The notes under the pieces were generated by a model. It was not told the DNA's origin. It was given only the letters and a program-made list of their open reading frames with translations, and did not search any database. Below are positions 1 to 8,424 of a stretch of 64,000 nucleotides of DNA, one piece after another (position 1 is the first letter of the stretch; each line of letters begins with the position of its first letter). Both the position numbers and the translations under genes were made by a program. The DNA is from DASQHL01 sp963843685 (lineage in GTDB: Bacteria > Chloroflexota > Dehalococcoidia > DSTF01 > JACRBR01), in NCBI GenBank assembly GCA_963843685.1, contig CAWJLO010000011.1, positions 1-64,000 on the forward strand, read 5' to 3'.

Positions 1-226
1 CCGCGGCAGGCGGTGGGGCTGCAAGACTCCCGGCTTGACAGCGCCAGGCGCGCGAACCAATACTAAAGCCTACGCTTAACCATCACCGGGCTGCCACCGG
101 GCAACGAGGCACGGGAAAGTGAAGGGCATCGATGTCCATCTCGCAGCGCTTCCAGACGATCAGCTCGACGCATCTCGAAGGCTGGGGGAGACCGTACGGG
201 GAGTGCAGCAATAGGTAGGAGGCGCG
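1..226. other. Leading intergenic region, possible promoter
   Basis: I recognise no gene here. A TTGACA at 35-40 with an AATACT-like element at 59-64 could be a promoter for the reductase gene that follows. A short open frame from GTG at 119 to TAG at 214 (31 codons) could be a peptide or gene remnant, but nothing identifies it. A good ribosome site, GGTAGGAGG, lies just before the ATG at 227. Confidence 0.35.
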
Positions 227-886
227 ATGAGCAAGCTCAGACTAAACATCACGATCACGCTGGATGGCTACGTCGCCGGCCCGAACCAGAGCCTTAGCAA
301 CCCACTCGGCGAAGGCGGCGAGCGAATGCATCTCTGGATGTACCCGCTGAAGGCGTTCGGTGAGATACAGGGGAATCCAGACGGCGGAAAGACGGGGACC
401 GACGACGATGTCCTGCGCGAGGCGTGGTTTTCGGATGTCGGCGCCTACATCATGGGGCGGAACATGTTTGGCGGCGGCCCGGGCCCCTGGAAGGGCGACG
501 AGTGGAAGGGCTGGTGGGGAGACAACCCGCCCTACCATCAGCCGGTCTTCGTGCTGACACATCATGCCCGTGAACCGGTACCGATGGAGGGCGGCACGAC
601 CTTCTTCTTCGTCACCGACGGCATCGGATCGGCCTTGCGGCAGGCGCGGGAGGCGGCGGGAGCGAAGGATATCTTGGTGATGGGTGGCGCCAATGTCGCG
701 CAGCAGTACATCGCTGCCGGTCTGCTCGACGAGATCAGCCTTCACGTCGCCCCGATGTTTCTCGGCGCGGGTGAGAGGCTCTTCGACAACCTCGGTGGTG
801 CCGACCCTAACCTCGAGCAGGTTCGGGTAGTGCAGGGCGAGGGCGCGGCGCACCTCAAGTACGCCGTCGCTACGCGGAGGAGCTAG
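227..886 (+). CDS. Dihydrofolate reductase-family protein (RibD C-terminal domain)
   Basis: A 219-residue protein of the RibD C-terminal/DHFR fold. The N-terminus has the family pattern (TITLDGYVAGP, residues 9-19), and the C-terminal half holds the nucleotide-binding segment ILVMGGANVAQQYIAAG followed by DEISLHVAPMFLGAG. Such proteins are NADPH-dependent reductases of unknown substrate, distinct from housekeeping folA or ribD. The ATG is preceded by AGGAGG at good spacing. The stop lies 3 nt before the ArsR-type gene, and the SRPBCC gene overlaps next, so the three form an operon. This arrangement (reductase, ArsR, SRPBCC) recurs in soil bacteria, but its substrate is unknown. The family call is firm; the function is not. 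Confidence 0.85.
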   Translation: MSKLRLNITITLDGYVAGPNQSLSNPLGEGGERMHLWMYPLKAFGEIQGNPDGGKTGTDDDVLREAWFSDVGAYIMGRNMFGGGPGPWKGDEWKGWWGDNPPYHQPVFVLTHHAREPVPMEGGTTFFFVTDGIGSALRQAREAAGAKDILVMGGANVAQQYIAAGLLDEISLHVAPMFLGAGERLFDNLGGADPNLEQVRVVQGEGAAHLKYAVATRRS

Positions 887-889
887 CAC

Positions 890-1240
890 GTGGCGAGCCG
901 CACAGCGGACCGGGTCTTCGACGCCCTGGGCGATCCGACGCGGCGCGCGCTGGTGGCGCGCCTCAGCAACGGCCCGATGACTGTCTCCGACCTCGGGCGC
1001 CCGTTCGACATCACGCTCGCCGCGGTCGTCCAGCACGTGCAGGTGCTCGAGCGCAGCCAGCTCGTCCGCACCCGGAAGGTCGGCCGCGTGCGCACCTGCT
1101 GGATCACGCCGGCCGGACTCGACGTTGCCTCGGAGTGGCTGGCCGAGCGCCGCGCCCTCTGGAAGCGCCGTCTCGACCGGCTGGGCGATTTCCTGGCGGC
1201 CCAGGAACCGCTGATCACCGACCAGGATGAGCAGGGCTGA
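890..1240 (+). CDS. ArsR-family winged-helix transcriptional regulator
   Basis: A 116-residue winged-helix repressor. Residues 7-75 carry the ArsR pattern: FDALGDPTRRALVARL, then the recognition helix region ITLAAVVQHVQVLERSQLV, then the wing (RTRKVGRVRTCWITPAGL). No CxC metal-binding cysteines are visible, so it belongs to the non-metal ArsR group commonly paired with SRPBCC/AHSA1 proteins. The start is GTG at 890, just after the reductase stop. Its stop overlaps the next ATG (TGATG). It probably controls its own operon; no operator was identified. Confidence 0.88.
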   Translation: MASRTADRVFDALGDPTRRALVARLSNGPMTVSDLGRPFDITLAAVVQHVQVLERSQLVRTRKVGRVRTCWITPAGLDVASEWLAERRALWKRRLDRLGDFLAAQEPLITDQDEQG

Positions 1241-1701
1241 TGGCAAGCACGGTCGTGCACCGCATCGTCAGCGTCGAGCGGACCTACCCGGCGCCGCCCG
1301 CGCGCGTCTTCGCGGCCTTCTCTGACCCCGCCACCAAGCGCGGTTGGTTCGCCGAAAGCCCCGGGTTCACGGTCGACGAGTACGCTCTTGACTTCCGCGT
1401 TGGCGGGTTCGAGCGGACGCGCTTTCGGGTCGTCGGCGGTGCGACCGGTCTCAACGACACGCTGTTCCTCGACATCGTGCCCGACGAGCGGATCGCCTTC
1501 GCCTACTCGCTGACGTTCGACGACGTCCGCACGTCGGTCGCGTTAACGACGGTCGAGCTGGCCACCGCACCCGGCGGGACGCGGTTGCTCCTGACCGAGC
1601 AAGTCGCCTTCCTCGACGGTGTGGATGGCACCGCAAGCCTCCAGCAGGGCTGGGGCGGCCTTCTCGATAGACTCGGCGACGCGATCAGGAGGGTCAATTG
1701 A
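1240..1701 (+). CDS. SRPBCC-family protein (AHSA1/activator of Hsp90 ATPase-like)
   Basis: A 153-residue START/Bet v1-type helix-grip protein. It shows the AHSA1-like opening VERTYPAPPARVFAAFSDP, the central FRVGGFERTRF strand and the C-terminal helix segment LQQGWGGLLDRLGDAI. These small proteins bind hydrophobic ligands; the ligand here is unknown. The start overlaps the ArsR stop, so translation is probably coupled. ArsR-SRPBCC pairs are a common two-gene unit. Length and domain are typical and no oddity is seen. Confidence 0.85.
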   Translation: MASTVVHRIVSVERTYPAPPARVFAAFSDPATKRGWFAESPGFTVDEYALDFRVGGFERTRFRVVGGATGLNDTLFLDIVPDERIAFAYSLTFDDVRTSVALTTVELATAPGGTRLLLTEQVAFLDGVDGTASLQQGWGGLLDRLGDAIRRVN

Positions 1702-1774
1702 GCAGGACTTCGTCATACAGGCCGGACGGAACGGCGAAGCCGCCGTAAGCCTGTGGATGACGGAAATGAAATGT

Positions 1775-1850
1775 GGAGCGGGAGACGAGACTCGAACTCG
1801 CGACCCTTTGCTTGGGAAGCAAATGCTCTACCAACTGAGCTACTCCCGCT
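1775..1850 (-). tRNA. tRNA-Gly (anticodon CCC)
   Basis: Read on the minus strand the 76 nt fold into a full cloverleaf: acceptor GCGGGAG pairs with CTCCCGC, the D stem is GCTC/GAGC, the anticodon stem is TTTGC/GCAAA with loop TTCCCAA (anticodon CCC, reading GGG), and the T arm is GCGAG-TTCGAGT-CTCGT. The discriminator is U, as usual for bacterial tRNA-Gly, and CCA is encoded. Open frames drawn through it on both strands are spurious. Confidence 0.97.
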
Positions 1851-2038
1851 CGCGGGCGGCATTTTAGCACGCGATGCGCCGCACGACGACGCACCGCCGT
1901 CGTGACGACGCCAGACGGACGCGCCCCACGACGTGATCTCGATCGAAGCCGATGTCTTGCTTCTGGGCGATACGGCGTAAGAAGTGAGCGCCGGACCTGA
2001 TCTCGGCGGTTCTTCGCGTCCCGGCCACCGCTCACACA
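1851..2038. other. Intergenic, nothing recognised
   Basis: Spacer upstream of the tRNA gene on its strand and downstream of the small minus-strand frame. It should contain the tRNA promoter, but I could not place a convincing one. I see no gene. Confidence 0.4.
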
Positions 2039-2206
2039 CTAGGGCTCGCGTCCGGCCCTCTTTCGGAGGCGCTTCAGGATCGCGTTACGGTAGGCGGGCC
2101 CGGTCGTGGCGCCGTGCTTCTTCATCCGGTCACGCTTCGCGCGCTTCCGTTCGTCCCGCCGGTCCGCGCGCTCGTCCCGCGGCTCCGGCCCGCTCCCACT
2201 TCCCAC
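2039..2206 (-). CDS. Possible small basic protein downstream of the DinB gene
   Basis: A 55-codon frame beginning GTG one base after the DinB stop codon. It is extremely rich in Arg and Lys in the middle (RDERKRAKRDRMKKHG) and ends RNAILKRLRKRAGREP. I do not recognise a family. The tight spacing to the DinB gene and the non-random acidic/basic pattern suggest it may be translated by coupling. High-G+C DNA gives Arg-rich frames by chance, so this is tentative. An internal ATG would give a shorter product of about 28 residues. Confidence 0.35.
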   Translation of the reverse strand: MGSGSGPEPRDERADRRDERKRAKRDRMKKHGATTGPAYRNAILKRLRKRAGREP

Positions 2207-2207
2207 T

Positions 2208-2747
2208 TCAGATGCGCGGGCCGCGGCGCTGGTCCGGCTCCGCCCCGACGAACCGCGGTTTGTACTCCGGCGACCGACCCGCCATCTGGTCCCGGTGCAT
2301 CCGGTCGTGGCGATAGTACGAGCGCAGCCACTGCATCGCCGTCAGCCGGCCGAACATCGCCTGCGACGCCGTCCGCTCGAACTGGTCCGGCGTCATCGAT
2401 TCGATGAGGGCGACCGTCTTCGCGCGCTCAGCACGGAGCTGCGCCGTCAGCTCCGGCACGCTATGTGCCGAGGCCGCGGTCAGGGCAATCGCGGGCCGCG
2501 GCCCACGCACCTCGCTCACGTCGGGGTCGTCCTGGGCCAGCGCGGCCTCCACCCAGGCGCGGTAGGCCGTCTCCATCTCCGCCAGGTGGGCGAGCTGCTG
2601 CTTGGCCGACCACTGGGCCTCGCCCTCCCCGTCGGCCGGGGCGGTCGAGGCCTCGGCGTCGTTCATCGCCTCCGCCTGGGCCAGGAGCGCTTCTCGTTCG
2701 CTCTTCATCTTGTCAAGCAACTCTCGGATGGACTCGGGCGTAGCCAT
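2208..2747 (-). CDS. DinB-family protein
   Basis: A 179-residue protein matching the DinB/YfiT-like four-helix metal-binding family. A start helix (MATPESIRELLDKMKSE) is followed by WSAKQQLAHLAEMETAYRAW, with the first His of the metal triad around residue 54, and by WLRSYYRHDRMHRDQM near the C-terminus, carrying the remaining His ligands. Family members often act as thiol-dependent transferases or damage-induced proteins; the substrate is unknown here. I chose the ATG at 2747 because AAAGGAG lies just upstream; longer readings on this strand have no family support. It is transcribed divergently from the tandem HTH genes. Confidence 0.8.
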   Translation of the reverse strand: MATPESIRELLDKMKSEREALLAQAEAMNDAEASTAPADGEGEAQWSAKQQLAHLAEMETAYRAWVEAALAQDDPDVSEVRGPRPAIALTAASAHSVPELTAQLRAERAKTVALIESMTPDQFERTASQAMFGRLTAMQWLRSYYRHDRMHRDQMAGRSPEYKPRFVGAEPDQRRGPRI

Positions 2748-2843
2748 ATGGAGCTCCTTTGCGCCGCAATCCCGTGCCGGCGCCCGTAACGCGACCGCGG
2801 GCGGCCCGTTTGTAACTGTGTCAAGGGTAACGGAGAAGAAGGC

Positions 2844-3059
2844 ATGGCCAAACGAGACCCTGAACGAACCGAAAAGCTCCGGATCGCCGTCCGCTACCTG
2901 CTCCAGCGCGGCGACATGGCGCAGGGCACCCAGTCGCGGCTCGCGGAGCATTTCAAAGTGTCCCGCCAACGCGTCCACCAGATCGTCGTGGAAGAGCGCA
3001 GGAACCTCCCCGCCGATAACGGTAACCCGCCAAGCCGGCACGAGTCCCGCGCCTCGTGA
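2844..3059 (+). CDS. Small HTH protein, copy 1 of a tandem pair
   Basis: A 71-residue protein with a single helix-turn-helix (SRLAEHFKVSRQRVHQIVVE, about residues 32-51). That segment resembles sigma-factor region 4.2 or other short sigma-like HTHs. The N-terminus MAKRDPERTEKLRIAVRYL is nearly repeated in the next gene. The ATG follows GGAGAAGAAGG. It presumably binds DNA, but no catalytic or ligand domain is present and I cannot name a family. The copies differ in their tails: this one ends in a polar extension (NGNPPSRHESRAS). It lies divergent to the DinB gene, 96 nt away. Confidence 0.65.
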   Translation: MAKRDPERTEKLRIAVRYLLQRGDMAQGTQSRLAEHFKVSRQRVHQIVVEERRNLPADNGNPPSRHESRAS

Positions 3060-3109
3060 CCGAAAAGGCTCAAGCGCAGGAACAGAGCGAAGGGGAGGCG
3101 AGAGAACAC

Positions 3110-3298
3110 ATGGCGAAGCGAGACCCACAGCGCACGATGAAGCTCCGCATCGCGGTCCGCTACCTGCTCGACCGGGAATGCCTCGCGAAGGGCAACCAGA
3201 CACGGCTGGCCGAGCACTTCAAGGTCTCACGACAGCGTGTGCACCAGATCGTCGTCGAGGAGCGCCAGCGCACGCAGCACCCGGCAGGCGTGAACTAG
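3110..3298 (+). CDS. Small HTH protein, copy 2 of a tandem pair
   Basis: A 62-residue paralogue of the preceding gene. Most residues match over the first 50 positions, including the HTH RLAEHFKVSRQRVHQIVVEE. I start it at the ATG at 3110, which follows AGGGGAGG and gives the same MAKRDP N-terminus as copy 1; an upstream GTG at 3056 overlapping the previous stop would add 18 unrelated residues. A strong bidirectional terminator follows. The pair looks like a recent tandem duplication with a diverging segment after the first helix (LQRGDMAQGTQ versus LDRECLAKGNQ), perhaps to form heterodimers. The function is unknown. Confidence 0.65.
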   Translation: MAKRDPQRTMKLRIAVRYLLDRECLAKGNQTRLAEHFKVSRQRVHQIVVEERQRTQHPAGVN

Positions 3299-3327
3299 CA
3301 CCCCAACAGCAAACGACAAACAGCGAA

Positions 3328-3363
3328 GAACAAGGGGCCGGCTCCATCGCCGGCCCCTTGTTC
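3328..3363. terminator. Bidirectional intrinsic terminator
   Basis: A perfect 15-bp stem, GAACAAGGGGCCGGC with its complement, closes a 6-nt loop TCCATC between the convergent HTH pair and aldo/keto reductase genes. T-rich flanks exist on both sides but are short. Confidence 0.85.
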
Positions 3364-3386
3364 TTGCCACCTTCGGCCCAACAAGC

Positions 3387-4244
3387 TCACACGAACAGCG
3401 GCGTCATCTCCCGCCGCGACACCAGCGCGTCCATGTCGGCCTCCTTCGGTGCACCCGTGAAGCGCTCCGCCGCGTGCAGGATCTTCGCGAACAACCGCAC
3501 GTCGGATGCCGTGTTCAGGAACACCCCCGCGCGCCCCAGCACGTACCCAACCGCGAGATCGACGTCGTTCTGCTCCGTCAGCGGCTCGTACCACGTGCCG
3601 TGCGTGTGCTCCTTCTCGTTCCACGGACCCAGCGTGATCCCCTTGATCGTCTGCATGGCGATGCCCCGCTCGCCGCACACCTGCGCCAGCTCATTGAAGT
3701 CGGCCGCGTACTGCGGGTTGCGCATCATCACGCAGTTGTACGGCAGCAGCACGGAATCGAACGCGAAGCGCTCCAGGCTGCGCAGGTGCATCCGCGGCAC
3801 CGTCACGCCGTGCCCCGTCACGCCGATGAAGCGCGTGAGCCCCTGCTCCCGCGCCTCGACCGCCGCCTCCAGCGCGCCGCCCGGCCCGAGCGCCGTCTTC
3901 CACTCCTCCTCATCGACGAGATTGTGGAGCTGGATCAGGTCGACGTGGTCCGATTGCAGCCGCTCGAGCGACTTGCTGATCTGGTCCCGCGCCTTCTCCC
4001 GCGTGCGCTCGCCGGTCTTCGTCGCAAGGAAGAAGCTCTTGCGGTGCGCCGGCATCCACGCGCCGACGCTTCGCTCCGAGCGTCCGTACGCCGCCGCCGT
4101 GTCGATGTGGTTGATGCCGTGGGCGAGAAGCAGCTCGAGCGCCTCCTCGCTTTCTTCTTCCTTCCCGCTCCAGAGCGCCGCCGCGCCAAAGATGATGCGC
4201 GTGCTGTCGTGGCCCGTCTTGCCGAACGGTTGCGTCGGGATCAT
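3387..4244 (-). CDS. Aldo/keto reductase
   Basis: A 285-residue aldo/keto reductase with a TIM-barrel pattern. HIDTAAAYGRSER (about 46-58) carries the catalytic Asp and Tyr, the Lys is in FFLATKTGER, and LIQLHNL supplies the His-containing strand. Cofactor is presumably NADPH and the substrate is unknown. The C-terminus is shorter than in classic AKRs and has the LNTASDVRLFAKIL segment seen in the short bacterial group. The ATG follows GGCAGGAGG. It lies just downstream of a second aldo/keto reductase on the same strand (22-nt gap), so the two are probably co-transcribed. Confidence 0.9.
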   Translation of the reverse strand: MIPTQPFGKTGHDSTRIIFGAAALWSGKEEESEEALELLLAHGINHIDTAAAYGRSERSVGAWMPAHRKSFFLATKTGERTREKARDQISKSLERLQSDHVDLIQLHNLVDEEEWKTALGPGGALEAAVEAREQGLTRFIGVTGHGVTVPRMHLRSLERFAFDSVLLPYNCVMMRNPQYAADFNELAQVCGERGIAMQTIKGITLGPWNEKEHTHGTWYEPLTEQNDVDLAVGYVLGRAGVFLNTASDVRLFAKILHAAERFTGAPKEADMDALVSRREMTPLFV

Positions 4245-4265
4245 CGTCTGCCTCCTGCCGTGTCG

Positions 4266-5279
4266 CTACACCAGCGCCCGGTGCGGGTGCGGCCCGAACT
4301 CGGCCTCGTAGAACGGCGCGACTGAGTCGCCCCGCCGGATCACCCGGTTGATCGCCTTGCGGTCGTCCTCCGTGATCTCCACCTTCAGCGCGCCCATGTT
4401 GTCGACGTACTGCTCCATCGTGCGCGGCCCGATGATCGGGCTCGTCACGCCCGGCTGCTGCACCACCCACGCCAGCGCCAGCTGCGACAGCGTGCAGCCC
4501 TTCTCCGCCGCGATCGGCTTCAGCCCGTCGACGACGTCGTAGATGCGATCGTTCAGCCGGCGCCGGTAGATCGGGTTGCTGGCGTCGGCGAAGCGCGCAC
4601 CCTCGGGGGGCTCCTGTCCCCGCTCGTACTTGCCGGTGAGCAGCCCGCCCGCCAGCGGGCTCCACGGGATCACCGCGAAGCCGTACGTCTGTGCCATCGG
4701 CAACAGCTCCCGTTCGATGCGGCGGTCCAGCAGGTTGTACGGCGGCTGCTCGCAGATGAAGCGGTTCAGCCCCAGCTCCTTCGCCACCCACAGCGACTCC
4801 ACGAGCTGCCACGCCGCGAACGTGCTGCTGCCGATGTAGCGCACCTTCCCGGACCGGATCAGGTCGTCCAGCGCCCGCAGCGTCTCGTCGATCGGGATGC
4901 CGGGCTCCGGCCGGTGGATCTGGTACAGGTCGATGTAATCCGTCTGCAACCGCCGCAGCGAGGCCTCGCACTGCTGGATGATGTGGCGGCGGCTGTTCCC
5001 CTGCATGTTCGGGTCTTCCGCCGCCATCACGCCGTGCACCTTCGTCGCCAGCACGACGTGGTTGCGGCGGCCGTTGCGCTGCAGCGCTTCGCCCGTCACC
5101 TCCTCGCTGCGGCCGACGCTGTACACGTTCGCCGTATCGATGAAGTTGATGCCCTCGTCCAGCGCCCTGTCGATGATGGCGTAGGAATCGTCCGGGCTGG
5201 TCTTGCCGCCGAACATCATGCAGCCGAGACACAGTGTGCTTACCTTGGCGCCGGTCCTGCCGAGCGGTCGATAATCCAT
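4266..5279 (-). CDS. Aldo/keto reductase
   Basis: A 337-residue aldo/keto reductase. It opens MDYRPLGRTGAKVSTLCLG, typical of the family, and has FIDTANVYSVGRSEE (catalytic Asp, Tyr), VVLATKVHG (Lys) and LYQIHRPEPG (His). The IIGPRTMEQYVDNM segment near residues 280-295 matches the NADP-binding end of AKR7/YhdN-type enzymes. I start at 5279, where AAAGGAGGAAG precedes the ATG; an upstream reading to 5393 adds residues outside the family. It is the first gene of a two-gene reductase operon. The substrate cannot be told from sequence. Confidence 0.92.
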   Translation of the reverse strand: MDYRPLGRTGAKVSTLCLGCMMFGGKTSPDDSYAIIDRALDEGINFIDTANVYSVGRSEEVTGEALQRNGRRNHVVLATKVHGVMAAEDPNMQGNSRRHIIQQCEASLRRLQTDYIDLYQIHRPEPGIPIDETLRALDDLIRSGKVRYIGSSTFAAWQLVESLWVAKELGLNRFICEQPPYNLLDRRIERELLPMAQTYGFAVIPWSPLAGGLLTGKYERGQEPPEGARFADASNPIYRRRLNDRIYDVVDGLKPIAAEKGCTLSQLALAWVVQQPGVTSPIIGPRTMEQYVDNMGALKVEITEDDRKAINRVIRRGDSVAPFYEAEFGPHPHRALV

Positions 5280-5438
5280 GGCTTCCTCCTTTGAGGCCTT
5301 CAATCCAAGCTGACGCGAGAGAAGAGGCGCTGCGATGCGCCCGGATCGATCTTGGCACAGTTGCGCCCTACGAGGAACGAGCCACGAGATCACGGAGCTG
5401 ACCGCCGGCCCGCCTGCCGCAGCGACGGTCGAAGCGCG

Positions 5439-6323
5439 CTAGGGCGAGAGGACGGTCAGCGACCAGACCGGGTGTATCTCGTTGTGGCCGTGGACGATAT
5501 CGAGGACCCAGGGGCCCTGGACGCGCACCCGCTGGCCTACCTGGGGCGTCGGGAGACGCGGTTGATCCAGCGGCACGATCTCCATGTGCAGCCAGCCGTG
5601 CATGTTCTGGAGGTTGCCTTCGTTCAGAAGCCGCTCGTCGGCCGGTCCTACCTCCACGTTGAACGAGAGGTCGCCGTCGCCCTCGCCCTGTTGAGGCGAC
5701 TCGACCTCGCGAACCACGCCTTCGACGGTGACGCAGCGCTCGAGCACCTTGAGCCGCGACGGCAAGTAGACGCCGGCGAGGACATCGCCCTCGGCGCAGC
5801 CGTCGGCAGCGAAGACGCGCGGTGGCGCCGCCGGGGCGCCGAGGCCCGCCGCGGCGAGCGCCGTCTGCAGGAAGTGGTCGGCGAGCTTCCAACGGCCGTC
5901 CTCGCGGACCAGGTAGGCGACATCCTTCAGCGGGTACTGCTTCCCCTGGTAATGGACGATCAGGGTCATCCCGATCTGCGCCTGGTCGCCGTTGACCTCC
6001 GTGTCGCCTACCGTGTCGATGTCAACGTGGAACTCGGGGTCGGTGCCCGAGATACGAGCGATGAGGTCGGCGACTCGCTCATCCGAGAGATCCTGTCGCG
6101 CCTGCATCGAGAGCAGAGCGGCAACGCCGGCCGCGTCGCGGGCGTTGAGCGCGGCGAGCACGGACTTGAAGTCGTCGAGCGGCGTAGAGGCGCCAGGGGT
6201 AGAGGCTGGCGACGCCGCCGGTGTCGACGCGGACGGCGTCCCGCTCGGGCGTGCGGAGCCTCCACACGCACCCAGCGCGAGCGTAACGGCGAGCGCCAGC
6301 GCGGCGGCGATCACGCGCGTCAC
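5439..6323 (-). CDS. Secreted lipoprotein of unknown function
   Basis: A 294-residue lipoprotein. A signal peptide with lipobox LALGAC (modified Cys at about residue 20) is followed by a Ser/Thr/Pro/Ala-rich linker. Two regions follow: about 48-150, which has the look of an NTF2-like fold (a LAALNARDAAGVAALLS helix, then VREDGRWKLADHF), and about 165-294, a beta-rich segment. I do not recognise the second region. It is the last gene of the minus-strand elongasome block, overlapping the flippase-like gene by 4 nt (ATGA), so it is probably co-expressed and sits outside the membrane. The domain calls are by eye. Confidence 0.65.
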   Translation of the reverse strand: MTRVIAAALALAVTLALGACGGSARPSGTPSASTPAASPASTPGASTPLDDFKSVLAALNARDAAGVAALLSMQARQDLSDERVADLIARISGTDPEFHVDIDTVGDTEVNGDQAQIGMTLIVHYQGKQYPLKDVAYLVREDGRWKLADHFLQTALAAAGLGAPAAPPRVFAADGCAEGDVLAGVYLPSRLKVLERCVTVEGVVREVESPQQGEGDGDLSFNVEVGPADERLLNEGNLQNMHGWLHMEIVPLDQPRLPTPQVGQRVRVQGPWVLDIVHGHNEIHPVWSLTVLSP

Positions 6324-7334
6324 CGCTCACCCACTGCCGCATCTGCCGCCGCGCTCGCCGGTGTTTGCCCGCCCGCGACTGACAGCAAGCCCAGGCGCGA
6401 TCCCGCCTCCACCGCCGCCAGGCCCACGGCATTCGCGAGGACATACAACATCCCCAGCGCGAAGCCGACCGACGCGCCCTGCGCCGCCGTCCCGCCCGCG
6501 TGCTTCACCAGCGCCGAGAACGAGGACTCCCGAACGCCGAGACCGCCCAGCGTGATCGGCAGCAGCGCGGCCATCGCCTCGACCCAGATCGCGAATGCCC
6601 AGTACCACCACGAGATGTGGATGCCGAGCGACCGTCCGGCGACTGACAAGCGTCGTGATGTTGAGCGCCTGGATGGCGAGCGAAAACACCAGCATCGTGT
6701 AGACGGCGACGAGCTCGCGGCGGTGCGCGATCAGGTTGCGCAGAAAGTGGTCGTGCCGAAGCACGGGAAACGGCACGCGCGGCAGCACCAGCGCCAGCAC
6801 GCCGGCCGCGATGGCTCCCGCCACCAGCGCCAGCAGCCCGAGTCCGGCGTTCGCGTAGTAGAACGCCGCGCCCAGCGCCCCCAGGCACGTCATCGCGCCG
6901 AAGCCCGTGGCGCGCTCGTAGAGCACGCTCATCGTCACGTCCGCCGCCCGCGCCCCTGCGTTGCGCTGCACGCGGTACACGCGATAGACGTCGCCGCCGA
7001 TCGCCGTCGGCAGCACGTTGCTCAGCAGATTGCCCAGGCAGTACGCGCGCACCAGCTCCGTGCCGGCCAGTCGCACGTCGCGCGCCAGCAGCAGCACGCG
7101 CCACTTGATGATGACGAGCGCCTGCACGGCGATCATCATCACCGCCGCCAGCAGCATCAGCCACGGATCGGAGTGGCGCAGCGTATCGGCGAGGTCGCCC
7201 GGCGAGAGCTTCCAGATCAGGCCGGCGATGATCGCGAGCGAGATGGCGACGCGCAGCGCCGCGAACGCGCGGCCGCGGAGGGCGCTCCCCTCGCGTGCGT
7301 CAGGTCTTGCGGCCGCGTCTGCGTCTGTGACCAA
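6320..7334 (-). CDS. Flippase-like membrane protein (LPG synthase TM family), frameshifted
   Basis: A polytopic membrane protein of the lysylphosphatidylglycerol-synthase transmembrane/flippase-like family. Several hydrophobic segments are visible, with the family pattern CLGNLLSNVLPTAIGGDVYR and, near the C-terminus, LLPITLGGLGVRESSF. The frame breaks near 6650: residues up to LNITTL lie in one frame and SVAGRSLGIHISWWYW onward in the next, so one base too many is present. Removing one base gives a normal protein of about 337 residues. The start is TTG at 7334, overlapping the rodA end. It probably moves lipid-linked intermediates or works with the elongasome, but only its position suggests this. 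Confidence 0.75.
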
Positions 7335-8424
7335 GAATGCTCTGCAGTATGCCCAGCGACGCGAGGATCGTGATCAGCGAGCTGCCGCCCTGGCTGACCA
7401 GTGGCAGCGGCACGCCGGTCACCGGTACCAGCCTTATATTAACCCCGACGTTGATGAACACCTGGAACAGGATGAACGACATGACGCCGACGGCGATCAG
7501 CCGCCCGAACGCATCGTCGGAGAGCCCCGCCACCCGCAGGCAGCGGAACAGCATGATCGCGAACAGCCCGAACAGGATCATCGCCCCGACGAAGCCCAGC
7601 TCCTCCGCTCCCACGCTGAACACGTAGTCCGTCGTCTGCGTGCGCAGGTAGTCGAGCTGTGTCTGCGTGCCGTGCGTCAGCCCTTTGCCGAACAGCCCTC
7701 CCGACCCGATGCTGATCTCCGCCTGGAGGATGTTAAACCCCTTGCCCAGCGGATCCTTGTTCGGATCGAGCCAGACGGAGATGCGCTCCTTCTGATAGTC
7801 GTGCGCGATCGCCCAGATCGCCGCCGGCAGCAGCGCCAGCACGGCGACGAAGAGCCCCGCGAGATGCGACGGCCGCGCCCCCGCGATGATGACCATCGCC
7901 AGCCAGATGATGCCGAAGACCATCGCCGAGCCCAGGTCGGGCTCCATCAGCACCAGCCCCGCCGGGACGGCCGCGATCAGGATCGACGTCGCGAACACGC
8001 GCAGCGAGTCCATCCGCTCCTCGTTGTCCGAGAAGTACTTCGCCAGCATGATCACCGTGCACACCTTGGCGATCTCCGAAGGCTGCACCTCCGTCCCGGC
8101 CACCGGTATCCAGCGGCGCGATCCGTACGCGCTCGACCCGACCACCAGCACGAACAGCAGCGCCGAGAGCGACGCGACGTACAGCGCCAGGCTCAGCGGC
8201 CCGAACGCCCGATAGTCGACGCGCGACAACGCCAGCATCGCCACCAGCCCGACGACGCCAAACGCGATCTGGCGCGACACCGGATGCGCGAACGCCTGCT
8301 CGGGCGATCCGTATGTCGTGAGGCTGCCGCTGTAGATCAGCAGCGTGCCGTACACCGTCAGCGCCGCCGCCGCCAGCAGCAGCACGAAGTCGAACTCGCG
8401 CGTCGGCGCGTTGCGAAGGTTCAC
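7300..8424 (-). CDS. rodA: Rod shape-determining protein RodA (SEDS glycosyltransferase)
   Basis: A 374-residue SEDS-family peptidoglycan polymerase. It has about ten membrane segments with hallmarks SGSLTTYGSPEQAF at the first loop, VPVAGTEVQPSEIAK, LMEPDLGSAMVF, and the C-terminal VPLPLVSQGGSSLITILASLG. RodA polymerises lipid II into glycan strands together with a class-B PBP, which is encoded immediately upstream. The GTG at 8424 overlaps the PBP2 stop (GTGA), implying coupled translation. The adjacent PBP2 and mreCD mark it as RodA rather than FtsW; an FtsW is encoded separately at 20072. Confidence 0.95.
   Translation of the reverse strand: MNLRNAPTREFDFVLLLAAAALTVYGTLLIYSGSLTTYGSPEQAFAHPVSRQIAFGVVGLVAMLALSRVDYRAFGPLSLALYVASLSALLFVLVVGSSAYGSRRWIPVAGTEVQPSEIAKVCTVIMLAKYFSDNEERMDSLRVFATSILIAAVPAGLVLMEPDLGSAMVFGIIWLAMVIIAGARPSHLAGLFVAVLALLPAAIWAIAHDYQKERISVWLDPNKDPLGKGFNILQAEISIGSGGLFGKGLTHGTQTQLDYLRTQTTDYVFSVGAEELGFVGAMILFGLFAIMLFRCLRVAGLSDDAFGRLIAVGVMSFILFQVFINVGVNIRLVPVTGVPLPLVSQGGSSLITILASLGILQSILGHRRRRGRKT

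Noticed and set aside
1619..2039. Open frames across the tRNA gene on both strands, such as the GDETRTRDPLLGKQ and GVAQLVEHLLPKQR peptides
   Set aside because: These are standard translation artefacts of tRNA genes; the tRNA cloverleaf explains the sequence.
5352..7373. Very long plus-strand frame of 673 codons opposite the lipoprotein and flippase genes
   Set aside because: It is antisense to real genes, Arg/His-rich, and has no domain; high-G+C DNA produces such frames.
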